DNA from: Bacteroidota bacterium
GTDB taxonomy: Bacteria; Bacteroidota; Bacteroidia; Chitinophagales; Chitinophagaceae
Assembly (NCBI GenBank): GCA_018268015.1
Contig: JAFDXJ010000050.1
Span: 372,001 to 436,000 of the forward strand
DNA: 64,000 bases
Reading direction: 5' to 3'
Shown here piece after piece: positions 36,660 through 46,603 of the stretch (the stretch's first letter is position 1; every line of letters starts with the position of its first letter). Under the pieces are notes generated by a model that did no database searches, was not told the DNA's origin, and saw only the letters and a program-made list of their open reading frames with translations. The translations under genes were made by a program, and so were the position numbers.

Positions 36660-37397
36660 ATGTATAAAAATCTTTTCCTGCTTTTCGTAACAGCGATTCT
36701 TTTTGCCAGCTGTTCTACTTATCGCAGTAGCCAAACACCCGACGATGTGTATTATTCACCGTCTAATAATCAAGATGATGCGGATCATTACATTACGCCG
36801 GATGAAAATAACTATTTACGCATGAAAGTGCAAAATAATAGCAGGTGGAGCACATTAGATGATTTTGATTATTGGTACGATAGTCGATACTATGGAAATC
36901 ATTTCTATGCTTTCAACAATCCTTATTCTTTCAATAGTCCCTTTTCATATTGGGGTTTTGGATTCTATTCTCCCTTTTCATTCTGGAACACATTCAGCTA
37001 TTCACCATGGGGATTTAACCCTTGGGGTTACAATCCCTGGGGATTCTATTCACCTTATACTACCATTGTTTATTACAAAAACAGGCGTTTGTATTCCGGA
37101 AATGTATTTAATGCGAATATGAATGGTTATAATAATATGTATTATAACAATGAAAATTATAACTTAACGAATGGTCAGAAAACCGATAAAAAAAGTTTCG
37201 GATCTTTATTTAAAAGCAATTTTTCCTCCCGCGAACAAAATTCAAATTATACACCACAGAATGGTAGCCGTACACAGCCGGTACGCGTTTTCCAGCCTGC
37301 GCCACGCGTCAACAATATCAACGAGGGTTCACGTAGTGGTGGATTCAAAAGCAGTGGAAATAATAATATGGGAAGCAGACCCCCAAAGAATAATTGA
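36660..37397 (+). CDS. Lipoprotein rich in Tyr, Phe, Trp, Asn and Pro
   Basis: 245 residues from ATG 36660 (ATGs at 36639 and 36654 are alternatives). Lipoprotein signal MYKNLFLLFVTAILFASC with the lipid Cys at 18. The central part (about 70-135) is highly aromatic and has near-repeats of the kind SPFSYWGFGFYSP and SPWGFNPWGYNPWGFYSP. The C-terminal third is rich in Asn, Ser, Gly and Arg (GSRTQPVRVFQPAPRVN, SGNNNMGSRPP). I do not know a family; proteins like this exist in several Bacteroidota. Probably held in the outer membrane. It lies 42 bases before the outer-membrane barrel gene. Confidence 0.8.
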   Translation: MYKNLFLLFVTAILFASCSTYRSSQTPDDVYYSPSNNQDDADHYITPDENNYLRMKVQNNSRWSTLDDFDYWYDSRYYGNHFYAFNNPYSFNSPFSYWGFGFYSPFSFWNTFSYSPWGFNPWGYNPWGFYSPYTTIVYYKNRRLYSGNVFNANMNGYNNMYYNNENYNLTNGQKTDKKSFGSLFKSNFSSREQNSNYTPQNGSRTQPVRVFQPAPRVNNINEGSRSGGFKSSGNNNMGSRPPKNN

Positions 37398-37439
37398 TCC
37401 TTTATTACAGTAATTGAGTGATTCCATAAATTCTAATAA

Positions 37440-38972
37440 ATGGAAAAAATATTGATTTTCCTTATAGCCGGCCTTTGCTCTTACCCTATTTATGCACAGG
37501 TGCCGGAAGATGCTTTAAGAAATGCCTGGTATATACCGATGGGTAGTGCACGTTCTATGGCCATCGGAGGCGCTGTAGGAGCACTTGGTGGTGATATAAG
37601 CGCAAACAACATAAATCCTGCAGGAATTGGGTTGTACAAAACCCGGGAAATCGTTTTCTCCCCTGGTTTTTTAATGAATCATAATAAAATCAATTTTCGG
37701 GGCACAGAAAATGAAAAGCAAGATGCCGGCTTGTCTTACGGTTCCTCAGGTATTGTTATTGGTGGATATAATATCAGTAATCGATTGGGAAATATTACCA
37801 GTAGTTCATTCTCTTTTTCCATAACACAAATTACCAGTTTTAATAATCACACCTATTATTCAGGCTTTAATAATGTCTCTTCCTTTTCAGAACAATATTT
37901 GGAAGAATTGGCACAATCAGGTGCCAATATACAATCGGCTGAAAATGATTATATATTTGGTTCTTCTTTAGCATATCGGACTTTCCTCATAGATACTTTT
38001 AATATCAATGGACAGCTTGCCGGTTATAAAAGCATGGTACCTGTGGCGAGTGGTATTTTCCAGGAAAGAACGGAAGATACACGCGGTGGATTTCATGAAG
38101 CCTCATTTGCCTTTGCCAGAAATAATGCAGATCAGTTATATCTTGGCATATCCGTAAATATCCCATTTTCCGTTTACAACCGTGACCTTACTTATACAGA
38201 AAAAGATGCAAGCGAGGATCCTGATAACAATTTTGATTATTTTACTTTCACGCAAAAATATTCTTCAACCGGCGTAGGGATCAATGCAAAATTAGGTTTG
38301 ATCTATAAGGTTTCTCCATTATTTCGTTGGGGGCTTGCCATTCATACACCTTCATTTATTTCTTTTCATGACCAGCTGAGGGCAGCTATGACAACCAATA
38401 CGGAAAACTATGCAGGCATTGTCTCTGAAAGCAGCGACCATTTGAATAACGGTTATCCCGGTGAAGTGAATTATCTTTTACAAACCCCCTGGCGTGCAAT
38501 AGCTAGTGGTGCTTTTGTCATCAGTAATAATAGCGATACCAAATTACAGCACGGTTTCATTAGTGCAGACCTGGAATATGTAAATTACAAAGGCTCCCGT
38601 TTTTATACGGCATCGGATGATGCCGGCCAAAAAACATACTATGACCAGGTCAATGCAGTGATAAAAGATTATTATCAGGGCGCGCTCAATTTCCGAATTG
38701 GTGGTGAACTGAAATTCGATCCCTGGATGTTTCGTTTAGGGGCTGCATATTATGGAAGCCCCTATGCGGACAAAATGCTAAAAGCCAGTCGAATTCAGGC
38801 TTCAGGAGGAATTGGTTACCGACAACATGGATTTTTTATTGACTTGACTTATGCTGCATTTTTTAACAGGGATGTAAATTTTCCATACCGTCTTACGGGT
38901 ATACCAAACACCTTTGCCGAAATGAAGAATACCCAAGGAAATCTTTTACTCACATTGGGAATAAAAATTTAA
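37440..38972 (+). CDS. Outer-membrane beta-barrel protein, FadL-like
   Basis: 510 residues. Signal peptide ending in SYPIYAQ (about 19). The mature N-terminus (RSMAIGGAVGALGGDISANN-type segment, then INPAGIGLYK) is typical of OmpP1/FadL-type transport barrels in Bacteroidota, with many alternating strands and an aromatic-residue-rich C-terminus ending in LLTLGIKI. FadL proteins let hydrophobic molecules cross the outer membrane; the substrate is unknown. The gene follows the Tyr/Trp lipoprotein on the same strand. Confidence 0.87.
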   Translation: MEKILIFLIAGLCSYPIYAQVPEDALRNAWYIPMGSARSMAIGGAVGALGGDISANNINPAGIGLYKTREIVFSPGFLMNHNKINFRGTENEKQDAGLSYGSSGIVIGGYNISNRLGNITSSSFSFSITQITSFNNHTYYSGFNNVSSFSEQYLEELAQSGANIQSAENDYIFGSSLAYRTFLIDTFNINGQLAGYKSMVPVASGIFQERTEDTRGGFHEASFAFARNNADQLYLGISVNIPFSVYNRDLTYTEKDASEDPDNNFDYFTFTQKYSSTGVGINAKLGLIYKVSPLFRWGLAIHTPSFISFHDQLRAAMTTNTENYAGIVSESSDHLNNGYPGEVNYLLQTPWRAIASGAFVISNNSDTKLQHGFISADLEYVNYKGSRFYTASDDAGQKTYYDQVNAVIKDYYQGALNFRIGGELKFDPWMFRLGAAYYGSPYADKMLKASRIQASGGIGYRQHGFFIDLTYAAFFNRDVNFPYRLTGIPNTFAEMKNTQGNLLLTLGIKI

Positions 38973-39024
38973 AGCCGGTTTATTAAAATACTTTCCTTTA
39001 ATTGCAAAAAACAAGAAATGGGCA

Positions 39025-39055
39025 TTGTATCCTGCCACTTATCTGTTTAACTTTG
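39025..39055 (+). promoter_or_regulatory. Promoter of valS
   Basis: TTG (39025-39027), 20 bases, then TAACTTTG (39048-39055), a full Bacteroidota -33/-7 pair. Because it lies inside the open frame, it argues that translation of valS begins at 39073, not at 39025. Confidence 0.65.
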
Positions 39056-39072
39056 CACTCATTTTTGAGAAT

Positions 39073-41685
39073 ATGGAGATGACAAAAAATTATGAACCAG
39101 GAAGTATTGAGCCCGGCTGGTATCAGCATTGGATGGATAAAGGATATTTTAAAAGTATTCCTGATGGTCGAGAGCCATACACTATTACGATGCCGCCTCC
39201 CAATGTTACGGGCTTTTTACACATGGGCCATTGCCTGAATGGAACCATTCAAGACATTCTGATCCGTCATGCCAGGATGAACGGGAAAAATGCTTGTTGG
39301 GTACCCGGGATGGATCATGCATCCATTGCTACTGAAGCAAAAGTGGTAAGTATGCTGCGTGAAAAAGGCATCAAAAAATCATCACTCAGCAGGGAAACTT
39401 TTTTGGAATATGCCTGGGAGTGGAAAGAAAAATATGGAGGGATTATCCTGGAACAATTAAAAAAGTTAGGGTGTAGTGCAGATTGGGAAAGAACGACTTT
39501 CACTCTTGATCAGGACTATTCTCAAGCAGTCTATCAAACTTTTGTGGATTTATATGAGAAAGGGTTAATATATCGTGGGAAGCGAATGATTCACTGGGAT
39601 GTAAAAGCTAAAACCGCTTTGAGTGATGAAGAAGTTATTTATAAAGAAACGCAATCTACTTTGTATTATGTTCAGTATAAAGTTGATACAACAAATGAAG
39701 AATATATTCAAATCGCCACGGTTAGACCTGAAACAATTCCGGGTGATACAGCTATTTGCGTAAACCCAAAAGATAAACGATATACACATTTACATGGTAA
39801 ATATGTTTTTGTTCCATTAATTCATCGTCGTATTCCCATTATTACGGATGAATATGTGGAAATGGATTTTGGAACCGGCGCATTAAAGATTACCCCGGCT
39901 CATGATATCAATGATTATCAAATAGGTTTAAAACATCATTTAGATATTGTTGAAATATTAAATGAAGATGGCACTTTAAATGATGCAGCCGAAATTTTGA
40001 TCGGTGAGGATCGCTTTGATGCACGCAAGAAAATTGTTGCATTATTAGAGAAAGAAAATCATATTGTAAAAACCGAGCCTTATGCCAATCAAATTGGCTT
40101 TTCGGAAAGAACAGATGCCATCATAGAACCTAGGCTTAGTATGCAATGGTGGGTGAGTATGAAAAAACTGGCAGATCCTGCTTTACTACCGGTATTAAAG
40201 AATGAAATCAATTTTTATCCATCAAAATATAAGAATTTATACAGGCACTGGATGGAAAATATCAAGGATTGGTGTATCAGCCGGCAATTGTGGTGGGGGC
40301 ATCGCATTCCTGCATGGTATGATGATGAGGGGCAGATTTATGTTGCTGAAAATGAAGAAGCGCTTTTTAAAAAATATCCTGAATTAAAAAATAAAAACCT
40401 TTCACGGGATGAAGATGTTTTAGATACCTGGTTTTCATCCTGGTTATGGCCGATGGAAGTTTTTAAAGGCATTTCATCACCCGGCAATGCTGATTTTACT
40501 TATTACTATCCAACCAATACACTGGTAACAGCACCTGAAATTATTTTTTTCTGGGTTGCACGTATGATCATGGCAGGCTATGCTTTTGAAAATGAAAAGC
40601 CTTTTAAAGATGTCTATTTCACGGGTATTGTAAGAGATAAAGCCGGCAGAAAAATGAGTAAGAGCCTGGGAAATTCACCGGATCTGCTCGGCCTGATTGA
40701 TACGTATGGAGCAGATGCTGTCCGTTTTGGTATCATTGTATCCTCTCCTGCGGGGAATGATCTGTTATTTGATGAAAGCAGTTTAGAACAGGGAAGAAAT
40801 TTTAATAATAAAATATGGAACGTAGTCAAATTACTTAAAATTTGGGAAGCACAAAATCAGCCATCTGATACCAAAAACATCGAAAATTTTGCCATTCAGT
40901 GGTTTAAAAACAGGTTACTTGAAAGTAAAAAAAATATTGCAGATCAAATGCAACATTTCCAGGTGAGCGAAGCTTTAAAAACAATTTATTCACTTATCTG
41001 GGATGACTTCTGTAGTTGGTATATAGAATGGGTAAAACCTGCCCAGGGAAAAAGCATTGAAAAATATATTGTAGATCAGTCTATGATATTTTTAGATGAA
41101 TTAATGCATATACTCCATCCTTTTATGCCTTTTATTACAGAAGAAATTTATCATTTAGTAAAGGAAAGAAATGAAGGAGATGATTTATGCATCAAACAAT
41201 CAGAAAATTTAATTGATCCTGATATTTTGATTTTGCAAAATGGTATTGCATTAAAGAAAATCATCACGGCAATGAGGGATTTACGGAATAAGCAAAGCCT
41301 GAAAGCCAAAGAAGAGGTTCGCATTTTTATTAAAACAGAAAATGAAAAACAATTTGAACCAATATTGAGCCTTTTACATAAACAATTATATGCAACAGAA
41401 ATTTCTTTTATCCGGGAACCGGTAAAAGATGCTTTGGTGTTGACAATTGAAAATGACCACTTCTTTATAACGACCTCTCATATCATTCATAATGAATCTC
41501 AAAGAGAAGACTTGGAGAAAGACCTGGCATATCAAAGAAATTTTTTAGCTTCTGTCTTGAAAAAGTTACAAAATGAGAAATTTATTCAACATGCCAAAGC
41601 TGAAGTAATAGCTCTGGAACAAAAAAAACATGATGATGCCCAAGCGCGCATTGAAGCCATTGAAGCCAGCCTCAAACTTTTATAA
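39073..41685 (+). CDS. valS: Valine-tRNA ligase
   Basis: 870 residues from ATG 39073; the frame opens at 39025 but that upstream part contains the promoter. The HIGH motif is PPPNVTGFLHMGHCL, the KMSKS motif is GRKMSKSLGNSPD, and the editing domain has TVRPETIPGDTAI. The C-terminal coiled arm (FLASVLKKLQNEKFIQHA) is present. ATG 39079 is possible too. Its stop abuts the ATG of the PAP2 gene, so the two are likely co-transcribed. Confidence 0.97.
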   Translation: MEMTKNYEPGSIEPGWYQHWMDKGYFKSIPDGREPYTITMPPPNVTGFLHMGHCLNGTIQDILIRHARMNGKNACWVPGMDHASIATEAKVVSMLREKGIKKSSLSRETFLEYAWEWKEKYGGIILEQLKKLGCSADWERTTFTLDQDYSQAVYQTFVDLYEKGLIYRGKRMIHWDVKAKTALSDEEVIYKETQSTLYYVQYKVDTTNEEYIQIATVRPETIPGDTAICVNPKDKRYTHLHGKYVFVPLIHRRIPIITDEYVEMDFGTGALKITPAHDINDYQIGLKHHLDIVEILNEDGTLNDAAEILIGEDRFDARKKIVALLEKENHIVKTEPYANQIGFSERTDAIIEPRLSMQWWVSMKKLADPALLPVLKNEINFYPSKYKNLYRHWMENIKDWCISRQLWWGHRIPAWYDDEGQIYVAENEEALFKKYPELKNKNLSRDEDVLDTWFSSWLWPMEVFKGISSPGNADFTYYYPTNTLVTAPEIIFFWVARMIMAGYAFENEKPFKDVYFTGIVRDKAGRKMSKSLGNSPDLLGLIDTYGADAVRFGIIVSSPAGNDLLFDESSLEQGRNFNNKIWNVVKLLKIWEAQNQPSDTKNIENFAIQWFKNRLLESKKNIADQMQHFQVSEALKTIYSLIWDDFCSWYIEWVKPAQGKSIEKYIVDQSMIFLDELMHILHPFMPFITEEIYHLVKERNEGDDLCIKQSENLIDPDILILQNGIALKKIITAMRDLRNKQSLKAKEEVRIFIKTENEKQFEPILSLLHKQLYATEISFIREPVKDALVLTIENDHFFITTSHIIHNESQREDLEKDLAYQRNFLASVLKKLQNEKFIQHAKAEVIALEQKKHDDAQARIEAIEASLKLL

Positions 41686-42294
41686 ATGAAAATAAAAAGC
41701 AAAATTCAAAAAACCGTTTCAGTTTTTATACTTCTTTTTGGAGTGTTCATTATGGCGCCCACACATGCGCAAAACTGGGATATTCATTTATTGGATAACA
41801 TCAATCCCGATCAGCCAAAATCGGGAGTTTGGACGGCAGCTACTTCTTCTGCATACCCGGTAAGTGGCGCCTTACCTGCAGGCCTGCTCCTCGTTGGTTA
41901 TATTGATAAAAATAAAAAATTACAGGAAGAAGGCTGGCAGGCTGCCGGCGCTTTAGCCATTAACCTGGTAGTAACGGAAGGTTTAAAATTAACGATCAAC
42001 CGGGAAAGGCCTTATGAAAAATATGCATTTATTCATCCATATGATGGTTCAGAATTCGGTAAATCATTTCCCTCAGGTCATGTTTCCATGGCCTTTGCTA
42101 CTGCTACGACCCTTACCCTGGAAAGCAAAAAATGGTATGTAATTGTACCGGCCTATTTATGGGCAACGGGTGTGGGCTATTCCCGATTATACCTTGGAGA
42201 ACACTACCCAACAGATGTTATAGCCGGCGCTGCTGTTGGCGCAGGCAGCGCCCTGTTAAGTCATTGGCTGTCCAAAAAAATTTTCAAAAAATAA
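41686..42294 (+). CDS. PAP2-family phosphatase, secreted
   Basis: 202 residues. Signal peptide ends at THAQ (about 29). Phosphatase motifs are KLTINRERP, FPSGH and SRLYLGEHYPTDV, a complete type 2 phosphatidic acid phosphatase set (Lys/Arg, His, Arg/His). Membrane helices (about 60-80, 83-100, 150-170, 175-195) are weaker than usual. It starts directly after the valS stop. Substrate is perhaps a lipid pyrophosphate, not shown. Convergent with the FkbM gene 8 bases away. Confidence 0.92.
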   Translation: MKIKSKIQKTVSVFILLFGVFIMAPTHAQNWDIHLLDNINPDQPKSGVWTAATSSAYPVSGALPAGLLLVGYIDKNKKLQEEGWQAAGALAINLVVTEGLKLTINRERPYEKYAFIHPYDGSEFGKSFPSGHVSMAFATATTLTLESKKWYVIVPAYLWATGVGYSRLYLGEHYPTDVIAGAAVGAGSALLSHWLSKKIFKK

Positions 42295-42302
42295 TTGATC
42301 CC

Positions 42303-43061
42303 CTAAGAATCCATAAGATCGAGATTTTCAATGATGGTATTTTCCCCGCAAATGGAATATCTATAGTTTGGTATCATTCTTTGAATGGCTCTGAAAAAAA
42401 TTTCACCACAACCGGGACAAAGCCAGTCATGCAATTCAATAACAATCATTTTTGTTTTAGACAACCATGCTTCATAGTGATGTGCAAACAATTCTTTTTC
42501 ACTGCATTCAATATCAATTTTTAAAATATCAATTTTATCAACGTTAAATTTTGACATGATTGATTGAATAGAATAGCCTTGAATAGTGCCGGTTTCCATA
42601 TCTTTTTTAAGCATCACACCTGATTTTCCCCTGTCCTTATCATCTATCATGGCCAATAAAGCATCTTCACTCCAAACCCCCGCATGAACAAATTTGATAT
42701 CAGGATAAGCATGTAAATTTTTTTTCATGAATTCAAAGTTCTCCTTATCAGGTTCTATGGAAATGATGGTTGCACTTGGAAATTTATTTTTCATGAGGAT
42801 TGAAAAAAGGCCAATATTAGCCCCGGCGTCCACTATCACTTGTGGTGTGAAAGGCACATTAAAATGATACTCTTGTGATAAAAAAACTTGGTCAAAAACT
42901 GCTTTATCCGTGGTGTTTTTTCGGAGGCATATTGGATAAAAGATTCCCGGAATTCGAATTTTATGCAGCCTATTGAGTTTCAGTTTTAAATATATAATGA
43001 TGCCATACCTCAATCCATATTGATCTATCAAATGAGCAATACGACTGAAGGAAAAATGCAT
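42303..43061 (-). CDS. FkbM-family methyltransferase
   Basis: 252 residues. SAM-binding motif VIVDAGANIGLFSILM followed by ATIISIEPDKENFEFM and the DILKIDIECSEKE segment are the FkbM signature (O-methylation of sugars or other small molecules). Near the C-terminus is a cysteine pair CPGCG, not part of the core fold. The upstream SIMPL gene lies 22 bases away, so they may share a transcript. Substrate unknown. Confidence 0.9.
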   Translation of the reverse strand: MHFSFSRIAHLIDQYGLRYGIIIYLKLKLNRLHKIRIPGIFYPICLRKNTTDKAVFDQVFLSQEYHFNVPFTPQVIVDAGANIGLFSILMKNKFPSATIISIEPDKENFEFMKKNLHAYPDIKFVHAGVWSEDALLAMIDDKDRGKSGVMLKKDMETGTIQGYSIQSIMSKFNVDKIDILKIDIECSEKELFAHHYEAWLSKTKMIVIELHDWLCPGCGEIFFRAIQRMIPNYRYSICGENTIIENLDLMDS

Positions 43062-43083
43062 AATCTATTTGCAGAATGAAATA

Positions 43084-43815
43084 TTAATTCACTAAAAATT
43101 CAACTCGAATGGTAAGAGATCCGGTTTTCTCTTTACTACTGGTATTAAATGTACCGCCAAAGCTATAGTCTTCGTTGCTATTTTTACCCGTGATTTGGAA
43201 AACACCCATTGTTGCTTTCTTCATAGCGCCCAGTTTGCTACCTGCATTTTTAGCAATCGTTTCAGCCCTCGCCTTTGCATCGGCACTGGCTTTTGCCAGT
43301 AAGTCCATTTTGACCTGGGTGAGGTGTGTATTATAATAAGCCGGAGCTGCTGAGTTTAATTCAATGCCATTTTGTATAAGTTCTGTTACTTCCCTGGATA
43401 TTTTCTCGATCTTATTTACATCTTTTGATTCTACTTTTACATTTTGAGTCAATGTATAGCCTGTAAACACAGCACCTAATGACCTTCCATTAATATCTTG
43501 TTTATAATCAAAATCTTTACTAATATCTACGGATGAAAAAATAATACTGCTATCCTCTAAACCTTTACTATGCAAATAATTTCGTATGGCTGTTTCATCT
43601 TCCTTTAATGTGGAGTAGGCAGTTTTTAATTCAAATGACTTCCTGGAAAAACTTGCATTCCATACAATCAGGTCACTGGAGAAATCCTGCTCTGCGAGGC
43701 CGGTTACCACAATGGTATCCATGGTAGTAGAGCGAAATTTATATGCATTGGCAGCTATGATGATGGCAATAATAAAGGATATACCTACGATGATCGCTAC
43801 TAAAGTAGAACGCAT
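43084..43815 (-). CDS. SIMPL domain protein
   Basis: 243 residues. One N-terminal membrane anchor or signal (about 5-25, VAIIVGISFIIAIIIAA), then the SIMPL/DUF541 domain with VTGLAEQDFSSDLIVWNASF at the start and AKASADAKARAETIAKNAG in the middle. These are envelope proteins; the E. coli homologue YggE has been linked to oxidative stress. Upstream gene is the protease, 84 bases away. Confidence 0.9.
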   Translation of the reverse strand: MRSTLVAIIVGISFIIAIIIAANAYKFRSTTMDTIVVTGLAEQDFSSDLIVWNASFSRKSFELKTAYSTLKEDETAIRNYLHSKGLEDSSIIFSSVDISKDFDYKQDINGRSLGAVFTGYTLTQNVKVESKDVNKIEKISREVTELIQNGIELNSAAPAYYNTHLTQVKMDLLAKASADAKARAETIAKNAGSKLGAMKKATMGVFQITGKNSNEDYSFGGTFNTSSKEKTGSLTIRVEFLVN

Positions 43816-43899
43816 AATTTTTTTTTAAAAGTATGAATAACCTTGCTTGAATCAAAGAATTTTTAAAATAAATTTCTATAATTCGGTGGCAATAGGAAT

Positions 43900-46038
43900 C
43901 TAAAATTGAAGAACATCTACTCGGTTATTTTTATTCATTGCTGCAAGCTCCAAAACCTTTACGGCTGTATTGATGTACCTATCTGAGCGCATAAATTTCA
44001 ACCATTCCTGATAACGCAGCGCTTTACTGGAATCTGGATTATTGTAATATTTATTATTATCTACTTGCATGAATTGCATATCCATAGGAGCTTTTAGCCT
44101 ACCCATACTGTCATCTGCTTTTACCAATTCTTTAATTGTTGACTGGGTCTCTTTATAGGCTTTTAACCCAAGGTTCGTTTCTGCATCAGATAATTTTGAT
44201 AACAACAGGGTGTTCTTTTTTATAACATTAAAGGCACTGTCTTTTTCAACCAAATCATTTGCATCACGAACGATTTTTGAAAATGCATCAGGGTTCATCA
44301 CGATACCATATTGAGCCGGTGGTACATTATCCCATTTCAGCGCATCCGGGTTATCTTTCTCACGAAGTTTTAAATATTCGTATGTATCCGGAATCACCAC
44401 ATCGGAAGAAACGCCTTTTATTTGAGTGGAACCGCCATTTACTCTGTAAAATTTTTCGAAAGTCAGTTTCAAAGCGCCATATTCGGTTGCATCAGTCTTG
44501 AAATCTGTTGGCCTGCCAAGAGGTAAAGTTTTCTGAACTGTTCCTTTTCCAAAAGTAGAAGTACTGCCAATTATTATTCCTCTTTTGTAATCCTGAATAG
44601 CTGCTGCAAAAATTTCTGAAGCAGATGCACTCAGTTCATTTACCATTACAGCCAATGGTCCATCGTATAAAACGGAATGGTCATCATCATTCAGGCTTTG
44701 CGCCTGTCCATCCCTGTCACGAACCTGTACAACGGGCCCGGAAGGAATAAATAATCCCACCATGCGCACTACTTCGTATAATGAACCACCACCATTATTT
44801 CGTAAATCTATAATAATGCCATCTACATGTTCCGCTTTTAATTTAACTACTTCTGCAGCCACATCTTCAGAGCATTTATTACCATCCGGGCGTTGATAAT
44901 CTGCATAAAATTCGGGCAGGAAGATATACCCGATCTTTTTATTTCCTTCATTGATAACCGTACTTCTTGCAAATATTTCATCTTGTACGATTTCATCCCG
45001 AATTAAAGAAACAACTTTTGTAGTGCCATCTGCTTTCTTAAAAGTAATCTTAACTACAGCGCCTTTATTGCCCCGGATCAATTTCACCACATCTTCCAGT
45101 TCATAACCGGTCACATCTACAGGCTCTTTATCCCCCTGCCCCACTTTTGTAATGATGTCATTTACATCTACTTCTTTACTCTTCCAGGCCGGGCTACCCG
45201 TTACAAGGCTCACAACCATTGTCTGGCCATCCTGTTGTTTCAATTGGGCGCCAATGCCATAAAAACGGCCTGTTAATTCTTCATCAAAAGCTCTTTTTTC
45301 TACCGGCGGAAAATACTCCGTATGCGGATCCATAATCATAGTAATGGTATTCACAAAAGAATTAAATTGTTCCTCAGGTGTAAGTTTAGTTTTAATGCGG
45401 CTATAAAATCTGTCTAATGATGATAGCACCCTTTCCCGGGCCATTTTTTCGAGTTGTGCATCCGTTTTAGTAGCCATGGTGTCTTTGGAATTTGCTTTGT
45501 TGCGTTGCTCTTGCAAGTCCACAAAGCGTGTCAACGTTGCATATTTCAATTTGTTATTCCAGCGGGTAATACGTTCCTCATTGTTTGCAGGATAATCCAT
45601 TTTATCGGGGTTCATTTGCACTTTTTCATTGACGGAGAAATCAAAAGGCCTGGATAGGATATCTCTGTAAATAGATATAATTTCATCTACCCTTTTAAAA
45701 TATAATTCACCCACAGCAGGGTAAAATGTAAGCGGGGCGCCATGAATTTCATCATCTATTTTTGTTTCATATATTTTTAAGTCATCAATATCTTGTTTTA
45801 ATAAAATGATTTTTTCTGGATCCGTATTGTCAATATATTCATTAAAAACTTTTTTTGAAAAGTCATCATTGATTATTTGTGGATCATAATGTTTTTGTTC
45901 CAAGATATTACCAATTGCCATGAGTAATTGTTGTTGTCTTTCATCAGCAGGCGTGGCAGATGAGTTATATTTAAATGCGAAGAAAACAATACTAAATACA
46001 AGTACTAAAAGAAAAGGGAGGCCTTTTTTACTAATCAT
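43900..46038 (-). CDS. Carboxy-terminal processing protease (tail-specific protease, S41A)
   Basis: 712 residues from ATG 46038. An ATG at 46062 is in frame, but a strong promoter box ends only five bases before it, so 46038 with a clean membrane signal (SKKGLPFLLVLVFSIVFFAF) is preferred. It has an N-terminal helical domain, a PDZ domain (about 235-330) and the peptidase domain with the catalytic Ser in NELSASASEIF and Lys in STFGKGTVQ. It degrades or trims envelope proteins at their C-terminal ends. Length fits the Prc/Tsp type. Not followed by an obvious partner gene. Confidence 0.95.
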   Translation of the reverse strand: MISKKGLPFLLVLVFSIVFFAFKYNSSATPADERQQQLLMAIGNILEQKHYDPQIINDDFSKKVFNEYIDNTDPEKIILLKQDIDDLKIYETKIDDEIHGAPLTFYPAVGELYFKRVDEIISIYRDILSRPFDFSVNEKVQMNPDKMDYPANNEERITRWNNKLKYATLTRFVDLQEQRNKANSKDTMATKTDAQLEKMARERVLSSLDRFYSRIKTKLTPEEQFNSFVNTITMIMDPHTEYFPPVEKRAFDEELTGRFYGIGAQLKQQDGQTMVVSLVTGSPAWKSKEVDVNDIITKVGQGDKEPVDVTGYELEDVVKLIRGNKGAVVKITFKKADGTTKVVSLIRDEIVQDEIFARSTVINEGNKKIGYIFLPEFYADYQRPDGNKCSEDVAAEVVKLKAEHVDGIIIDLRNNGGGSLYEVVRMVGLFIPSGPVVQVRDRDGQAQSLNDDDHSVLYDGPLAVMVNELSASASEIFAAAIQDYKRGIIIGSTSTFGKGTVQKTLPLGRPTDFKTDATEYGALKLTFEKFYRVNGGSTQIKGVSSDVVIPDTYEYLKLREKDNPDALKWDNVPPAQYGIVMNPDAFSKIVRDANDLVEKDSAFNVIKKNTLLLSKLSDAETNLGLKAYKETQSTIKELVKADDSMGRLKAPMDMQFMQVDNNKYYNNPDSSKALRYQEWLKFMRSDRYINTAVKVLELAAMNKNNRVDVLQF

Positions 46039-46066
46039 AAATGTGCAAATTTTTTTAAACATTTTT

Positions 46067-46096
46067 CAAAAATAAGTCAATTCAAATTGATACAAA
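46067..46096 (-). promoter_or_regulatory. Promoter of the tail-specific protease
   Basis: On the minus strand TTTG, 18 bases, then TATTTTTG. It matches the Bacteroidota consensus at both boxes and supports the ATG 46038 start. Confidence 0.7.
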
Positions 46097-46145
46097 TTCC
46101 ATCTTTCCTTATTAACAAGTATTTCGGTGTTTCTTAAAACTTTCT

Positions 46146-46176
46146 TTTGATACATACCTGAATTAAATTATTTTTG
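46146..46176 (+). promoter_or_regulatory. Promoter of tRNA-His
   Basis: TTTG (46146-46149), 19 bases, then TATTTTTG (46169-46176), a full consensus pair 24 bases before the tRNA. Confidence 0.75.
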
Positions 46177-46200
46177 CTGCTGTTATTCAAATAGCAAATG

Positions 46201-46274
46201 GAGGTTGTAGCTCAGTTGGTTAGAGCGTCAGATTGTGGTTCTGAAAGTCGAGGGTTCGATCCCCTTCAATCTCC
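46201..46274 (+). tRNA. tRNA-His (anticodon GTG), with the G-1 residue encoded at 46200
   Basis: Acceptor GAGGTTG / CAATCTC, D-arm GCTC ... GAGC, anticodon stem TCAGA / TCTGA with loop TTGTGGT (anticodon GTG), T-arm GAGGG / CCCTT with loop TTCGATC, discriminator C. A G directly before the acceptor (46200) pairs with C73, the histidine tRNA identity element. The 3' CCA is not encoded. Confidence 0.95.
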
Positions 46275-46277
46275 CTG

Positions 46278-46314
46278 AAAATCTGCCTGGCATTTTTGCC
46301 GGCAGATTTTTTTT
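46278..46314 (+). terminator. Terminator of tRNA-His; the following 290 bases show no clear feature
   Basis: AAAATCTGCC and GGCAGATTTT form a stem with an extra GGC/GCC pair around a T-rich loop, then eight Ts. From here to 46603 there is AT-rich DNA with no convincing gene, RNA or repeat; a weak -7-like GAAATTTG lies near 46580 before the receptor gene. Confidence 0.85.
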
Positions 46315-46603
46315 AAGCAACTATTGAACTTCTGCCTTTTCCTTTGCAATTGCTCTTTACCACTTTAAACAAGTATCCCATTTTAATCCGATCCTTCAAA
46401 ATTCACTGAAAGGGGGAAAAATTTCCTTAAAGAAACAAGAAAATGAATATAGATTGTTAAACTTATCGTTTTTTCAAGTTGGTTTGCTGACTTCCTAATA
46501 AAAACATAAAATACGGTTTTAATAGCCTTTGTTTTACCGTTTATCCTGAATTGATTTTCAACTACGAACGTTATTGTAGAAATTTGCGCATTAAATTAAA
46601 CGT

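Noticed and set aside
39025-39072. Start of valS at 39025
   Set aside because: That stretch holds a full -33/-7 promoter pair, and the family alignment starts near ATG 39073.
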